From positions 1-64,000 of the forward strand of contig JADKBS010000003.1 of the NCBI GenBank assembly GCA_016714985.1: a DNA stretch of 64,000 nt, written 5' to 3'. The notes beneath the pieces were generated by a model that worked only from the letters and a program-made list of their open reading frames with translations, searched no databases and was not told the origin of the DNA. Of the stretch, positions 8,156 to 16,636 are shown piece by piece. Each line of letters starts with the position of its first letter. Position 1 is the stretch's first letter. The stretch comes from Saprospiraceae bacterium. GTDB lineage: Bacteria > Bacteroidota > Bacteroidia > Chitinophagales > Saprospiraceae. A program made the position numbers and the translations under genes.

Positions 8156-8575
8156 ATGGAAAAAAACTTCGCCGCAAGGGTCGTGGATGCCATGTACGAC
8201 AACGACCTCTTCAGCCAATGGCTCGGCATCGAGCGGGTGGAGGATGCGCCGGGCCGCTCTGTGCTGCGCATGACCGTAAGGCCCGAGATGTGCAACGGCT
8301 TCGGGATTACGCACGGCGGCATCACGTTTTCGTTTGCCGACAGCGCCTTTGCCTTTGCCAGTAATTCGCATGGCCGCAAGTCGGTTTCCATCGAAACGTC
8401 CATCTCGCACACGCTGGCCACGCACCCCGGCGATGTGCTGACGGCGGTGGCCGAGGAAGACCATCTATCGAACAAGCTTGCCAACTACCGGGTGACGGTG
8501 ACAAACCAAGATGGGAGGGTGGTGGCACTGTTCAAGGGGATGGTGTACCGGACGGGAAGGGAGTGGGAAGTGTGA
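8156..8575 (+). CDS. paaI: Hotdog-fold acyl-CoA thioesterase, PaaI-like
   Basis: A 139-residue single-hotdog thioesterase, the usual PaaI length. The diagnostic stretch is residues 45-65, MCNGFGITHGG then ITFSFADSAFAFASNS, which holds the catalytic Asn/Asp and the HGG turn. PaaI hydrolyses (hydroxy)phenylacetyl-CoA-type esters and relieves CoA trapping in the phenylacetate pathway. The upstream PaaH-like gene supports this reading. The core ring-epoxidation genes (paaABCDE) are not in the window, so pathway membership is inferred from the pair only. Confidence 0.86.
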   Translation: MEKNFAARVVDAMYDNDLFSQWLGIERVEDAPGRSVLRMTVRPEMCNGFGITHGGITFSFADSAFAFASNSHGRKSVSIETSISHTLATHPGDVLTAVAEEDHLSNKLANYRVTVTNQDGRVVALFKGMVYRTGREWEV

Positions 8576-8928
8576 GGATTGCGGAATGCGGATTTACGAT
8601 TTCGGAACTTGTCCCGACACCTCGGGATTGGGGTGTAGGGAAAATACTGTAGTCACCGATTCCACCGAAGGTGGAAAGCAAAAAATAATAAACATCTGCT
8701 TCTCTCTGCATCAAAAAATCTCTGGTAATATTCAATGGCAGATTGCCAAAAATTTCCGACTCAACCAAGGATAAAAAAACGTCTGCCTCGAAAATCAAGA
8801 CAGACGCATCAAAACAAAACGAAAAACCAACTTTAAACAAGTCTTTTTATGCCTTTAATAACCGTCTGGAATGTTGAAATGTTGCCCAGACGATTGTTAA
8901 TAAACTCTTAAAATGGGCCAAAGTCCCT
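8576..8928. other. Convergent intergenic gap
   Basis: No gene is supported. The left part carries the words GCGGATTTACGATTTCGGA (8592-8610), shared with 26270-26300 and with a coding array at 59338-59370. The central part holds the terminator of the protease gene. The rest is A+T-rich. Confidence 0.45.
8773..8806 (-). terminator. Intrinsic terminator downstream of the HtrA-like gene
   Basis: On the minus strand, CGTCTGTCTTG pairs with CGAGGCAGACG, and seven T residues follow. It lies about 120 bases past the stop of the HtrA-like gene. Confidence 0.75.
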
Positions 8929-10104
8929 TTATTTATTGGCATCTTGGGCTTTCAGCCGAACGCTGACATTTTCTTGCTTGCCGCTTCGGTTCACCACCAA
9001 AGCCACTGTTTCGCCCGCCTTGGAACCTCCGACCACTTCCAATAAATCAGCCGAAGACTTCACATTTTTACCGTTGGCCTGAACGATAACGTCGTTGGGG
9101 AGCACACCAGCATATTGCGCAGCACCGCCGTCCAATACACTTTCAACAAGGACACCCTGTGAAATGTTCAACCCCAGTTCGTCGGCAGCGGCATTGTCCA
9201 AATCGGCGATGTTGATACCGAGGAATCCTCGCTGATAGGAGCCGTTTTCGATGATGTCGTCAACGATGCCAATGGCCAAGTTGATGGGAATGGCAAAGGA
9301 ATAGCCCTCGAAGTAGCCCGTTTGTGTGGCAATGGCGGTGTTGATGCCGAGCAGGCGGCCAATGGCATCCACGAGTGCGCCGCCACTGTTGCCGGGGTTC
9401 ACGGCTGCATCCGTCTGAATGAAAGACTCGATGGGTGCCTTGCCCTTGATGATATTGATGTCACGCCCTTTAGCACTGATGATGCCTGCGGTAACGGTGG
9501 AGTTCAACTCCAACGGATTGCCGACTGCCAGTACCCATTCGCCGATTTTGGCTTCGTCGGAGTTGGCGATGCGCATGGTTGGCAGGTTTTTGGCATCAAT
9601 CTTTAGTACAGCGAGGTCACCGTCGGGGTAGGTGCCGATGATCTTGGCGGAATAGGTCTTGTTGTCGCTGGTCGTTACTTCCACCTCATCGGCGAACTCT
9701 ACCACGTGGTTGTTGGTGATGATATAGCCATCCTGCGTGTAAATCACGCCCGACCCCGTGCCCTGTTTGGGCTGGTTGAAGTTGAAGAACGGGCCGCGAA
9801 GGAAGGAGTCGTCGTCGAAGAAATTGGGAAAGGGTTGGTTTTGTCGCTGGCGGTTCTCACGGGCCTTCTTCTCGCTCTCCTTGGCGGAGATGTGTACCAC
9901 CGCTGGCGTGGCAATAGATGCGGCCTGCGTGAAGTCAAAAGGAACGTTTGCCGTTGGGGGCACGTTGAGGTTGTTCACCTGTTTGGCAAAAGATGCTTGG
10001 TTGGCGGTTGCCAATGGCTGGCCACCCTGCAAGGCGAAATAACCACCGAGCGTGATAATTCCGCCAATCATTCCGGCAATTACGAATTGAAATACCTGCT
10101 TCAT
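8929..10104 (-). CDS. HtrA/DegQ-type trypsin-like serine protease with one PDZ domain
   Basis: A 391-residue periplasmic quality-control protease. The ATG at 10104 is chosen because it opens directly on a membrane/signal segment (MKQVFQFVIAGMIGGIITLG). The frame extends upstream to 10206, but that part is not signal-like. The catalytic triad is intact: His133 (TNNHVV), Asp163 (PDGDLAVLKID) and Ser240 (NPGNSGGALVD). A single PDZ domain occupies about residues 285-385 (RGFLGINIADL ... GVLVESVLDGGAAQYAGVLPNDVIV). A Gln/Arg-rich insertion near residues 80-95 precedes the protease core. A terminator follows at 8773-8806. Confidence 0.93.
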   Translation of the reverse strand: MKQVFQFVIAGMIGGIITLGGYFALQGGQPLATANQASFAKQVNNLNVPPTANVPFDFTQAASIATPAVVHISAKESEKKARENRQRQNQPFPNFFDDDSFLRGPFFNFNQPKQGTGSGVIYTQDGYIITNNHVVEFADEVEVTTSDNKTYSAKIIGTYPDGDLAVLKIDAKNLPTMRIANSDEAKIGEWVLAVGNPLELNSTVTAGIISAKGRDINIIKGKAPIESFIQTDAAVNPGNSGGALVDAIGRLLGINTAIATQTGYFEGYSFAIPINLAIGIVDDIIENGSYQRGFLGINIADLDNAAADELGLNISQGVLVESVLDGGAAQYAGVLPNDVIVQANGKNVKSSADLLEVVGGSKAGETVALVVNRSGKQENVSVRLKAQDANK

Positions 10105-10397
10105 GGTTGAATTAGTTATTGATTGTTTAACAAAGTACCGCCTTAAAGGCGTTTGGTTGCACAATGCAAAAATAAACGCCCACCTCGGCGGACGGTTATT
10201 TCTCAAAACTGCTTTAACGACAAATTAACAGGCACGTAGTTGATGCGCAAAACCCGTCTTTCGTTGCTACGGGAATTTTTTTCACCCTTTTTTCCAGAAA
10301 TTCTCCGCCCATCATTTTCAAAATGCCCAACCAAATGCAGACTTTCACGCCAAATTTCTTTTTTGCCCCCTAAGACTGCCTATTTGGGCGTACTACC

Positions 10398-10949
10398 ATG
10401 TTTTACAACCATCCCGATTTCCATGAAATGCTCAAGCCTGAGACCGAACTGGAGGTGAGGCTGCTGGAAAACCCCTTGTTTCAGGAGGGCCTGAACTGGG
10501 GCAAACCCCGTTTTGGCCACCCAGAAGGAAAGGTCGGCTTGCATGTGCGGGATGTGCTCGCCAACGTGGAGCGCCAAGCCAAATCGGTGGAAGAACGGCA
10601 ACAGTTGCGCACCATCGCCATTGTACACGACACCTTTAAGTTCCGGGAATTCGAGTTGGGCCGCCGGGTGAAGCACCACGGCCTGATGGCAAGGGAGTTC
10701 ATGGAGGGGCAAATCAGCGATGCCTGTTTATTGGACATCATCGAACTGCACGACGAGGCATTTTATTGCTGGCGCAATGCCCATCTTGAGCACCAGCCGC
10801 TTACTGCCTCCCTGCGATTGGAAAAACTGCTGGAACGCCTCGGCGAGAACCTCCCGCTTTATTTCGATTTCTACAAATGCGATACGCAAACGGGTGACAA
10901 GGTACAGGCCCCATTGTACTGGTTCGAACAGGTGGTTGCATCGCTGTAA
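10398..10949 (+). CDS. HD-domain protein, putative metal-dependent phosphohydrolase
   Basis: A 183-residue protein with an HD-superfamily layout: GKVGLHVRDVLANVE near residue 45, the IVHDTFKF His-Asp pair near residue 77, KHHGLMAREFM near residue 96, and IIELHDEAFYCW near residue 115. These provide the usual H...HD...H/D ligands. The family hydrolyses phosphate esters of nucleotides or nucleic acids, but the substrate is unknown. It lies just upstream of the thioredoxin-like gene, with a 27-bp gap that contains a good promoter box, so the two need not share a transcript. Confidence 0.75.
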   Translation: MFYNHPDFHEMLKPETELEVRLLENPLFQEGLNWGKPRFGHPEGKVGLHVRDVLANVERQAKSVEERQQLRTIAIVHDTFKFREFELGRRVKHHGLMAREFMEGQISDACLLDIIELHDEAFYCWRNAHLEHQPLTASLRLEKLLERLGENLPLYFDFYKCDTQTGDKVQAPLYWFEQVVASL

Positions 10950-10964
10950 GAATTAACCTTCTGC

Positions 10965-10972
10965 TATATTTG
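10965..10972 (+). promoter_or_regulatory. Candidate -7 box TATATTTG close to the thioredoxin-like start
   Basis: TATATTTG fits the Bacteroidota consensus TAnnTTTG. It ends only four bases before the ATG at 10977, so a transcript from it would have almost no leader. No strong -33 box is visible. Tentative. Confidence 0.35.
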
Positions 10973-10976
10973 CTCC

Positions 10977-11522
10977 ATGAAAAAATGGAACCCAATCAAT
11001 TTCCTTATCATTTTCGTGGTGGCCGCTGGCCTGTTCACCGTTGCGAAGCAGTTTTACATGAAACCCAATGTGGATGATGGTGAAAAAGCGCCCGATTTCG
11101 TGGCCGTTTCCCCCATCAATTTCGGCTTCAAGCTCTCCGACTTGAAAGGCAAGTACGTGCTGCTCGACTTTTGGGGAAGCTGGTGCGGCCCCTGCATTGC
11201 CGAGGTGCCGGGCCTGATTGCCTTGCAGGAAAAATTCGGAACGGCTAAGTTCAAGGACGCAGAGGGGTTTACCATCGTCAGCGTGGCCGTGGAAAAGGAC
11301 AGGCAGCGTTGGGTAGCGGCCATTGAGCAATTGGGGCTTACCTGGCCCTATCAGGCCATTGACCCTGTCAGTAATTTCAAGTTCTTCGACTCGCCCATTG
11401 CCAATGAATATGGGGTGAAGCAACTGCCCACCAAGTTCTTGATTAGCCCAGAAAGGAAAATAATAGCGGTGGATATGCCGCTGGAGGAGGTTGACAAATA
11501 CTTGGCGGAAAGGGCCCAGTAA
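10977..11522 (+). CDS. TlpA/ResA-type membrane-anchored thioredoxin-like protein
   Basis: A 181-residue thiol-disulfide protein facing the periplasm. An N-terminal membrane anchor (residues 9-25) precedes a thioredoxin fold with the redox motif W69-C70-G71-P72-C73 and a downstream KQLPTKFLIS cis-Pro segment. The APDF/DLKGKYVLLDFWGSWCGPC layout is that of the AhpC/TSA-like TlpA group, which reduces proteins during cytochrome c maturation or envelope stress. The specific partner is unknown. The gene converges on the LpxD-family gene, with stop codons 1-2 bp apart. Confidence 0.88.
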   Translation: MKKWNPINFLIIFVVAAGLFTVAKQFYMKPNVDDGEKAPDFVAVSPINFGFKLSDLKGKYVLLDFWGSWCGPCIAEVPGLIALQEKFGTAKFKDAEGFTIVSVAVEKDRQRWVAAIEQLGLTWPYQAIDPVSNFKFFDSPIANEYGVKQLPTKFLISPERKIIAVDMPLEEVDKYLAERAQ

Positions 11523-11523
11523 C

Positions 11524-12459
11524 TTATTCTCCGTCCAATTTTTTCAGCAAAGCAGGTAATTGCCGCAGGGCAGCCAGTTCCCGCTGCCGCACCCTGATTT
11601 CCTCGGCGGGTATGCCGAAATAAGCCTTGCCGCCCTCCAGATCTTTCGACACACCGGATTTTGCGCTCACCACTGCACCTGCGCCGATGCGTACCCGTGC
11701 GGCCACGCCCACCTGTCCGTAGAGCACCACACCATCTTCGAGGATGGCTTTGCCGCCGACCCCCACTTGGCCCGCCAGTAGGCACCGCTTCCCGATGACC
11801 GCCCCGTGGCCCACATGCACTTGGCAGTCTAATTTACTGCCCTCGCCAATGACCGTATCGCCCGAAACGCCCTTGTTGATGGTGCTACCTGCGCCAATGT
11901 CAACATGGTCTTGGATGACGACCCGCCCCCCGGAACGCCATTTTTTGAAGCCGTCCGCATTTTTCTGAAAATAGAAAGCATCCGTGCCAATGATGACACC
12001 CGCCTGAATGTTCACATGGTGGCCGATTTGGGTATAGTCGCCGATATAGGCGTTGGCTTGGATATAGCAGTTACGGCCAATCACCACATGGTGGCCGATG
12101 ACCACGCCCGGCTCGATGACGCTGGATGGGTGGATGCTTGCGCTCTCGCTGATGCTTGCGCTCAATGGCCTGAAGGGGCGGTGCTCCCGTACAATCGAAT
12201 CATAGGCTTCGAACGGATTATTGCAGCGCAAAAGCACTTTGCCCGCTGGGCAATCTACCGTCTCATTCAAAAAAACAAAACTTGCCGCCGATTCGAGTGC
12301 CTTGCGGAAGTACTTGCGATTGTCCACGAAGGTGATGTCGCCAGGCTGCACTTTGTGGATTTCGTTGATGCCAGTGGCCAACAGCGAATCGTCGCCGATG
12401 ATGGTGGCCCCGGTTTTGAGGGCGATGTCGAGGATGGGAATTGGGTGCGGGAACTTCAT
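11524..12459 (-). CDS. LpxD-family UDP-3-O-acylglucosamine N-acyltransferase
   Basis: A 311-residue left-handed beta-helix acyltransferase with an N-terminal uridine-binding domain (residues 1-100, including GDITFVDNRKYF) followed by many hexapeptide repeats (IGHHVVIGRNCYI ... HVGHGAVIGKRCLLAGQVGVGG). The HVGHG segment carries the probable catalytic His. LpxD adds the second 3-hydroxyacyl chain in lipid A synthesis. The ATG at 12459 opens the conserved domain; the frame is open to 12513. The protein is somewhat shorter than E. coli LpxD (341). Bacteroidota often have a second LpxD-like gene, so this may be a paralogue. Confidence 0.8.
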   Translation of the reverse strand: MKFPHPIPILDIALKTGATIIGDDSLLATGINEIHKVQPGDITFVDNRKYFRKALESAASFVFLNETVDCPAGKVLLRCNNPFEAYDSIVREHRPFRPLSASISESASIHPSSVIEPGVVIGHHVVIGRNCYIQANAYIGDYTQIGHHVNIQAGVIIGTDAFYFQKNADGFKKWRSGGRVVIQDHVDIGAGSTINKGVSGDTVIGEGSKLDCQVHVGHGAVIGKRCLLAGQVGVGGKAILEDGVVLYGQVGVAARVRIGAGAVVSAKSGVSKDLEGGKAYFGIPAEEIRVRQRELAALRQLPALLKKLDGE

Positions 12460-12473
12460 GCTTGTGTAGTGAA

Positions 12474-12522
12474 CGGTAGTCGGTGGACGGTTGACGGCCC
12501 GACACCCGTCCACCGACTACCG
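12474..12522. repeat. Perfect 17-bp inverted repeat made of 7-base words
   Basis: CGGTAGTCGGTGGACGG (12474-12490) and its exact reverse complement (12506-12522) surround a 15-base loop. The left arm reads as the heptads CGGTAGT-CGGTGGA-CGGTTGA. It lies between the asd stop and the lpxD-like start on the same strand. A related array without its mate is at 17808-17845. Confidence 0.85.
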
Positions 12523-12528
12523 CAGGAA

Positions 12529-13530
12529 TCAACCAATCCAGCCTTTGGAAGCCAGGTACTCCGCAATCTGCACAGCGTTGGTAGCAGCGCCCTTGCGGAG
12601 GTTGTCGGCCACAATCCAGAGGTTGAGGCCGTTGGCAATGCTCTCGTCCCGGCGGATGCGGCCCACGAAGACCTCGTCCTTGTGACGTGAGAAGAGCGGC
12701 ATCGGGTACTGGAAATTATCAACGTCATCCACCACGACGATGCCGGGAGCTGTTTCGAGCAGGTGACGCACTTCGGCCAGTTCATAGGGCTTTGTGAATT
12801 CCACGTTCACCGATTCGGAGTGGCCACCAAGCACGGGTACCCGCACGGTGGTTGCAGTGACGGCAATGCTGTCGTCACCCATGATTTTCTTGGTTTCGTT
12901 CACCATTTTCATCTCTTCCTTGGTGTAGCCGTTTTCGGTGAAGACGTCAATATGCGGCAGCACGTTCTCGAAAATCTGGTATTTGTAGGCCATTTCCTCT
13001 GGGGCTGGCTCGAAGCCTTTTTGCTCCAATTGGTATTGCTTCACGGCCTTCACGCCCGTGCCCGTGATGCTCTGGTAGGTGCTGACGACTATCCGCCTGA
13101 TGTTGAATGCCTTGTGCAGCGGCTCCAGCGCCACCACCATCTGGATGGTGGAGCAGTTGGGGTTGGCGATGATTTTGTCCTCCGGCGTGAGCACGTGGGC
13201 GTTCACTTCCGGCACCACCAGCTTTTTGGCGGGATCCATGCGCCAAGCCGAGGAGTTGTCAATGACCGTGGTGCCGACCTCGGCGAACTTGGACGCCCAC
13301 TCTTTCGAGGTGCTGCCGCCAGCCGAGAAGATGGCCACATCGGGGCGGGCAGCGATGGCTGCCTCCATGCTAACGATGGCGTACTCCTTGCCGTTAAAAT
13401 TGATGGGCTTGCCCACAGAACGCTCGGAGGCGACGGGCAAAAACTCCGTTACCGGGAACTTGCGCTCCTGCAACACTTCCAACATGACCGTGCCAACCAG
13501 TCCGGTGGCCCCAACAACTGCAACTTTCAT
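12529..13530 (-). CDS. asd: Aspartate-semialdehyde dehydrogenase
   Basis: A 333-residue enzyme making aspartate semialdehyde from aspartyl phosphate, for lysine/diaminopimelate, threonine and methionine synthesis. The NADP-binding start is MKVAVVGATGLVGTVML. The active-site Cys126 lies in ANPNCSTIQM. The family segments FSAGGSTSKEWA and DNSSAWRMD, and the late GGHSESVNVEF with the catalytic His, are all present. The length is typical. The LpxD-family gene lies downstream on the same strand across the 12474-12522 hairpin. Confidence 0.96.
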   Translation of the reverse strand: MKVAVVGATGLVGTVMLEVLQERKFPVTEFLPVASERSVGKPINFNGKEYAIVSMEAAIAARPDVAIFSAGGSTSKEWASKFAEVGTTVIDNSSAWRMDPAKKLVVPEVNAHVLTPEDKIIANPNCSTIQMVVALEPLHKAFNIRRIVVSTYQSITGTGVKAVKQYQLEQKGFEPAPEEMAYKYQIFENVLPHIDVFTENGYTKEEMKMVNETKKIMGDDSIAVTATTVRVPVLGGHSESVNVEFTKPYELAEVRHLLETAPGIVVVDDVDNFQYPMPLFSRHKDEVFVGRIRRDESIANGLNLWIVADNLRKGAATNAVQIAEYLASKGWIG

Positions 13531-13863
13531 GATTAATCCGTTTTTGCTAAAAAACTGCTGAATGGAGGTGGACTTCTTCTTATCGCAATTCGTAGGCTTC
13601 TAATTTAAGATTTAAGAAATACGATTTAAGATTGCCTCACCCATTTTTCGGCATCTTTGATGCTGTTGAAAATCAGGGCACAAAGATAAGCCCTTGGCTA
13701 ATTTTTGGGGTATTGAAAAAACAAGGGCTAGTGTACAACGCAAACCAGACGGAAAGCCTCCTTTTTTACCGAAGGCAGGATGATTGTTTCCCGCCTTGAC
13801 CACCTAAAATCCTAAATCCGCTATCTTGCGGCGCAAAATCATTTCAACCAAAATCTTGTACCA
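13531..13863. other. Divergent intergenic region of asd and the beta-barrel gene
   Basis: No gene is supported. It contains the word series ATTTAAGATTTAAG ... CGATTTAAGATT near 13600-13632 and a partial counterpart CCTAAAATCCTAAATCCG near 13803-13820, a weak form of the word-repeat class. TATCTTGC at 13822 is a possible promoter box for the beta-barrel gene. Confidence 0.4.
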
Positions 13864-14745
13864 ATGTCCCGACTTTTACTTTTTTGTTCTATGCTTGCCT
13901 TGGGCAGCTTTGCAAGTGCCCAAGACTTCCGCTTTGGTTTCAAAACCGGCCTCAACTTCAACCAATTCAAAGGCGATGCCGAAACTGGCACCAATGTTTC
14001 CGAAACCTTCGATCGCAATGTCGGATTTCATTTTGGGGCCACCTTTGCTTGGGAAATGACCGACCTGATGGGGTTTCGGGGCGAGCTGATGTACAGCCAG
14101 AAAGGCACGAGGCGCAGCTTCAAGGGCGATTCCTATTACAACTTCCTGACAGCCGACAATGAAATCGTGCGCACTACCGGGTTTCGGACGCAGGAGTTGA
14201 ACGTCAACAACTCCTATATTGATTTGCCAATTCTATTTTACATAAAGCCCATCAGCAAGATTGAAATTTATGGCGGCGCCAGTATTGGGGTTTTGGTCAC
14301 CTCTACCGGATTTGGCAATATAGAAATGACCGACCTCAAGGATGAGAATGGCGCACCTACCGCTCCAAATACGATTAACCACGAGCTTGATTTTAACTTT
14401 ATCGCCGACGACCCTGGTGAAAGAAGGTTCGGCAACCCGGCCTCCACTATAAAAATCAAGAACGAAAATGTCCCATATCCACAGACTGCAGCTGCGTATT
14501 ACGATTTCTTGGAAGACAGGGAAAGACTCCACCGTAGCCTTGACTACGGACTTGTTGGTGGGATTTCGTTTTACCTGAGCAAAACCCTTTATGTCTCTGG
14601 ACGCATCAACTATGGGCTGCGGGACGTCACCAAATCGAAGGCCGACGTGTCGCTGGCCGCTTTGGGCGCGAACAACGAATTCATCGAGCGCAACGACGAC
14701 GACCGCAACGTTTCCATCCAAGCCTCCATCGGGTTTTCTTTCTGA
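13864..14745 (+). CDS. Outer-membrane beta-barrel protein (PorT-like OMP domain)
   Basis: A 293-residue exported protein with an N-terminal signal peptide (residues 1-19, ending ASAQ) and a pattern of alternating amphipathic strands typical of the small Bacteroidota outer-membrane beta-barrel domain. Examples are FRFGFKTGLNFNQF near the N-terminus, NSYIDLPILFYIKP in the middle, IEIYGGASIGVLV, and the last strand VSIQASIGFSF ending in Phe. Its function is unknown. The stop overlaps the start of the next gene (TGATG), so the reductase gene is translationally coupled to it. Confidence 0.8.
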   Translation: MSRLLLFCSMLALGSFASAQDFRFGFKTGLNFNQFKGDAETGTNVSETFDRNVGFHFGATFAWEMTDLMGFRGELMYSQKGTRRSFKGDSYYNFLTADNEIVRTTGFRTQELNVNNSYIDLPILFYIKPISKIEIYGGASIGVLVTSTGFGNIEMTDLKDENGAPTAPNTINHELDFNFIADDPGERRFGNPASTIKIKNENVPYPQTAAAYYDFLEDRERLHRSLDYGLVGGISFYLSKTLYVSGRINYGLRDVTKSKADVSLAALGANNEFIERNDDDRNVSIQASIGFSF

Positions 14746-15716
14746 TGTTTCATGATATGCAATACACGACGAGCCTTGACACTCCCCTCGACCTCCTCAT
14801 CATTGGCGGCGGCCCCACGGGGCTTGCCATAGCCATTGAGGCAGAGAAGGCTCAACTCAATTACCTCGTCATCGAAAAAGGCGTGCTGGTGAACTCCATC
14901 TTCCGGTTCCCGGCCAACATGACGTTTTTCTCGACCTCTCTCAACCTTGAGATTGGAGGTGTGCCCTTCATCTCGCACTTGGACAAGCCCACCCGGCGGG
15001 AAGCATTGGAATACTACCGCCGCCTCCTCGAAAGCTATCAACTGAAGGTCAAACTCTACGAACCCGTGCTGGTTATGGAGCGAAATGCGGAGGGTGTTTA
15101 CGAAGTAAAAACCACAAAAGGCTGCTACCCGGCCCGTCATGTGGCCATCGCCACCGGCTTCTACGACATCCCCCGATTGATGAACGTGCCAGGCGAGGAT
15201 TTACCGAAGGTGAAGCATTTCTATGACGAGGCGCACCCCTACGTGGGCCAGCGGGTGCTGGTGGTCGGTGCCGCCAATTCGGCTTGCGATGTGGCCTTGG
15301 AGACCTATTATAAAGGCGCCCAAGTGACGATGTGCATCAGGGAGGGTGGCATCTACGAAAAGGTGAAATACTGGATCCGGCCCAATATAGAGAACCGCAT
15401 CAAGGAGGGAGGCATCCAGGCTTTTTTCAATTCCACTGTAAAGGAAATCCGCTCGCAGGAAGTCGTGCTGAACACGCCCGATGGGGAGGTTATGCTCGAA
15501 AACGACTTCGTATTAGCCATGACTGGCTACCAGCCGGACTTTGCTTTTTTGGAAAAATTGGGCATCCAGTTCAACGGCGACGAGCAGCGTACACCCGTGA
15601 TGAATCCGAAACTTTTGAATCAAACCTGCCGGGCGTTTATTTGGCAGGCGTGGTGCAGGCTGGACTGGATACGAGCAAGTTGTTCATTGAGAATACGAGG
15701 CATCATGGGGAGGTGA
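14745..15716 (+). CDS. YpdA-like FAD-dependent disulfide reductase, interrupted by a frameshift
   Basis: The first ~288 residues match the YpdA (putative bacillithiol disulfide reductase) group. There is an FAD motif LLIIGGGPTGLAIAIEAEKA, a FRFPANMTFFSTS segment, a VAIATGFYDIPR motif, and a second NAD(P)-binding motif VLVVGAANSACDVALETY. After PVMNPK the frame shifts at the AAA run 15609-15611. The true C-terminus (TFESNLPGVYLAGV ... HHGEVIVREVL) continues one frame over to 15775, and the literal frame ends in unrelated sequence. One extra A restores it. Start could be 14745 or 14757. Whether the shift is real or a sequencing error is unknown. Confidence 0.82.
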   Translation: MFHDMQYTTSLDTPLDLLIIGGGPTGLAIAIEAEKAQLNYLVIEKGVLVNSIFRFPANMTFFSTSLNLEIGGVPFISHLDKPTRREALEYYRRLLESYQLKVKLYEPVLVMERNAEGVYEVKTTKGCYPARHVAIATGFYDIPRLMNVPGEDLPKVKHFYDEAHPYVGQRVLVVGAANSACDVALETYYKGAQVTMCIREGGIYEKVKYWIRPNIENRIKEGGIQAFFNSTVKEIRSQEVVLNTPDGEVMLENDFVLAMTGYQPDFAFLEKLGIQFNGDEQRTPVMNPKLLNQTCRAFIWQAWCRLDWIRASCSLRIRGIMGR

Positions 15717-15775
15717 TTGTGAGAGAAGTCCTGAGTTCGACAGTTGGCAGTCAAGACCATGGTAGCAGCCCCTGA
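15612..15775 (+). pseudogene. Out-of-frame C-terminus of the YpdA-like reductase
   Basis: This segment, read one frame away from the main reductase frame, encodes TFESNLPGVYLAGVVQAG then LDTSKLFIENTRHHGEVIV, the expected closing FAD-binding part of YpdA-type enzymes. The last residues (STVGSQDHGSSP) are already encoded by the TTGGCAG word repeat that begins near 15734. Confidence 0.75.
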
Positions 15776-15808
15776 CTCTGCCAACTGCCAACTGTCAAAC
15801 TGCCAACT
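15734..15808. repeat. TTGGCAG-type dispersed inverted repeat, copy 1
   Basis: GACAGTTGGCAGT (15739-15751) pairs exactly with ACTGCCAACTGTC (15784-15796). The right arm, with the words CTGCCAACTGCCAACTGTC then ACTGCCAACT, closely matches the right arms at 29420-29455 and 42162-42196. The element starts inside the end of the reductase coding region and runs to the mazG stop. Confidence 0.85.
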
Positions 15809-15810
15809 TA

Positions 15811-16614
15811 TTAAACTGCTAATTTCACCTTTGCCTCATCCCACAGCTTGTCCATCTCCTCCAGCGTCATCTCCTCCAGCGGCTTGGGTGCATTGGCCTC
15901 GATGTACTCGAAGCGGGCCTTGAACTTGCGGTTCACCCGTTCCAACGCCGTTTCCGGTTCGATGTGCAGGAAGCGGGCGTAATTGACCAGTGAGAACAGC
16001 ACATCACCGAACTCATCCTCTATTTTTTCTTGGGAAAATTTTTCGTTCACGGCCTCTTGCAGCTCGCCGATTTCCTCCTGCACCTTCGCCCAGACCTGTT
16101 CGGTGTTTTCCCATTCAAAACCCACTTGAGCCGTTTTCTGCTGCATCCGCCAAGCCTTCACGAGGGCGGGCAGTGAGGTGGGCACACCTTCCAGCAGCGA
16201 TTTTTTGCCGCCTTTTAGTTTCAGTTTTTCCCAGTTGCGCTTCACCTCCTCCTCGTCGGCCACTTGGGTATCGCCGTACACATGCGGGTGGCGCTGCACG
16301 AGCTTGTCGCAGATGGCATGGAGCGAGTCGGCCATGTCCCATGCCTGTTTTTCCTCTGCAATTTTTGCATAAAAAACCAAGTGGAGCATGATGTCGCCCA
16401 GCTCCTCCTTGATGCCGTCGAGGTCGTCGTCGAGGATGGCTTCGGCCAGTTCATAGGTTTCCTCGATGGTCAGGTTGCGCAGGGTCTGGAAGGTCTGCTT
16501 GCGGTCCCACGGACATTTTTCCCGCAGGTCGTCCATGATTTGTAGGAGGCGGGCGAAGGCTTCGAGCTTGGCTTGCAGGTTCTGGACGGTGGAAGTCGTC
16601 ATAGGTTGTTGCAT
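15811..16614 (-). CDS. mazG: Nucleoside triphosphate pyrophosphohydrolase MazG
   Basis: A 267-residue all-alpha NTP pyrophosphatase, near the E. coli length (263). It removes aberrant or excess nucleoside triphosphates and can lower ppGpp. The N-terminal MazG domain shows LREKCPWDRKQTFQTL and the metal site EETYELAEAI ... EELGDIMLHLVFYA. The second domain repeats this as EEIGELQEAV ... DEFGDVLFSLVNYARF. The ATG at 16614 is preferred because it sits outside the upstream lgt gene; 16602 is also possible. It lies 22 bp downstream of lgt on the same strand, so the two may be co-transcribed. Confidence 0.93.
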   Translation of the reverse strand: MQQPMTTSTVQNLQAKLEAFARLLQIMDDLREKCPWDRKQTFQTLRNLTIEETYELAEAILDDDLDGIKEELGDIMLHLVFYAKIAEEKQAWDMADSLHAICDKLVQRHPHVYGDTQVADEEEVKRNWEKLKLKGGKKSLLEGVPTSLPALVKAWRMQQKTAQVGFEWENTEQVWAKVQEEIGELQEAVNEKFSQEKIEDEFGDVLFSLVNYARFLHIEPETALERVNRKFKARFEYIEANAPKPLEEMTLEEMDKLWDEAKVKLAV

Positions 16615-16636
16615 GAATTTTGGTGTTGGTTCGGTT

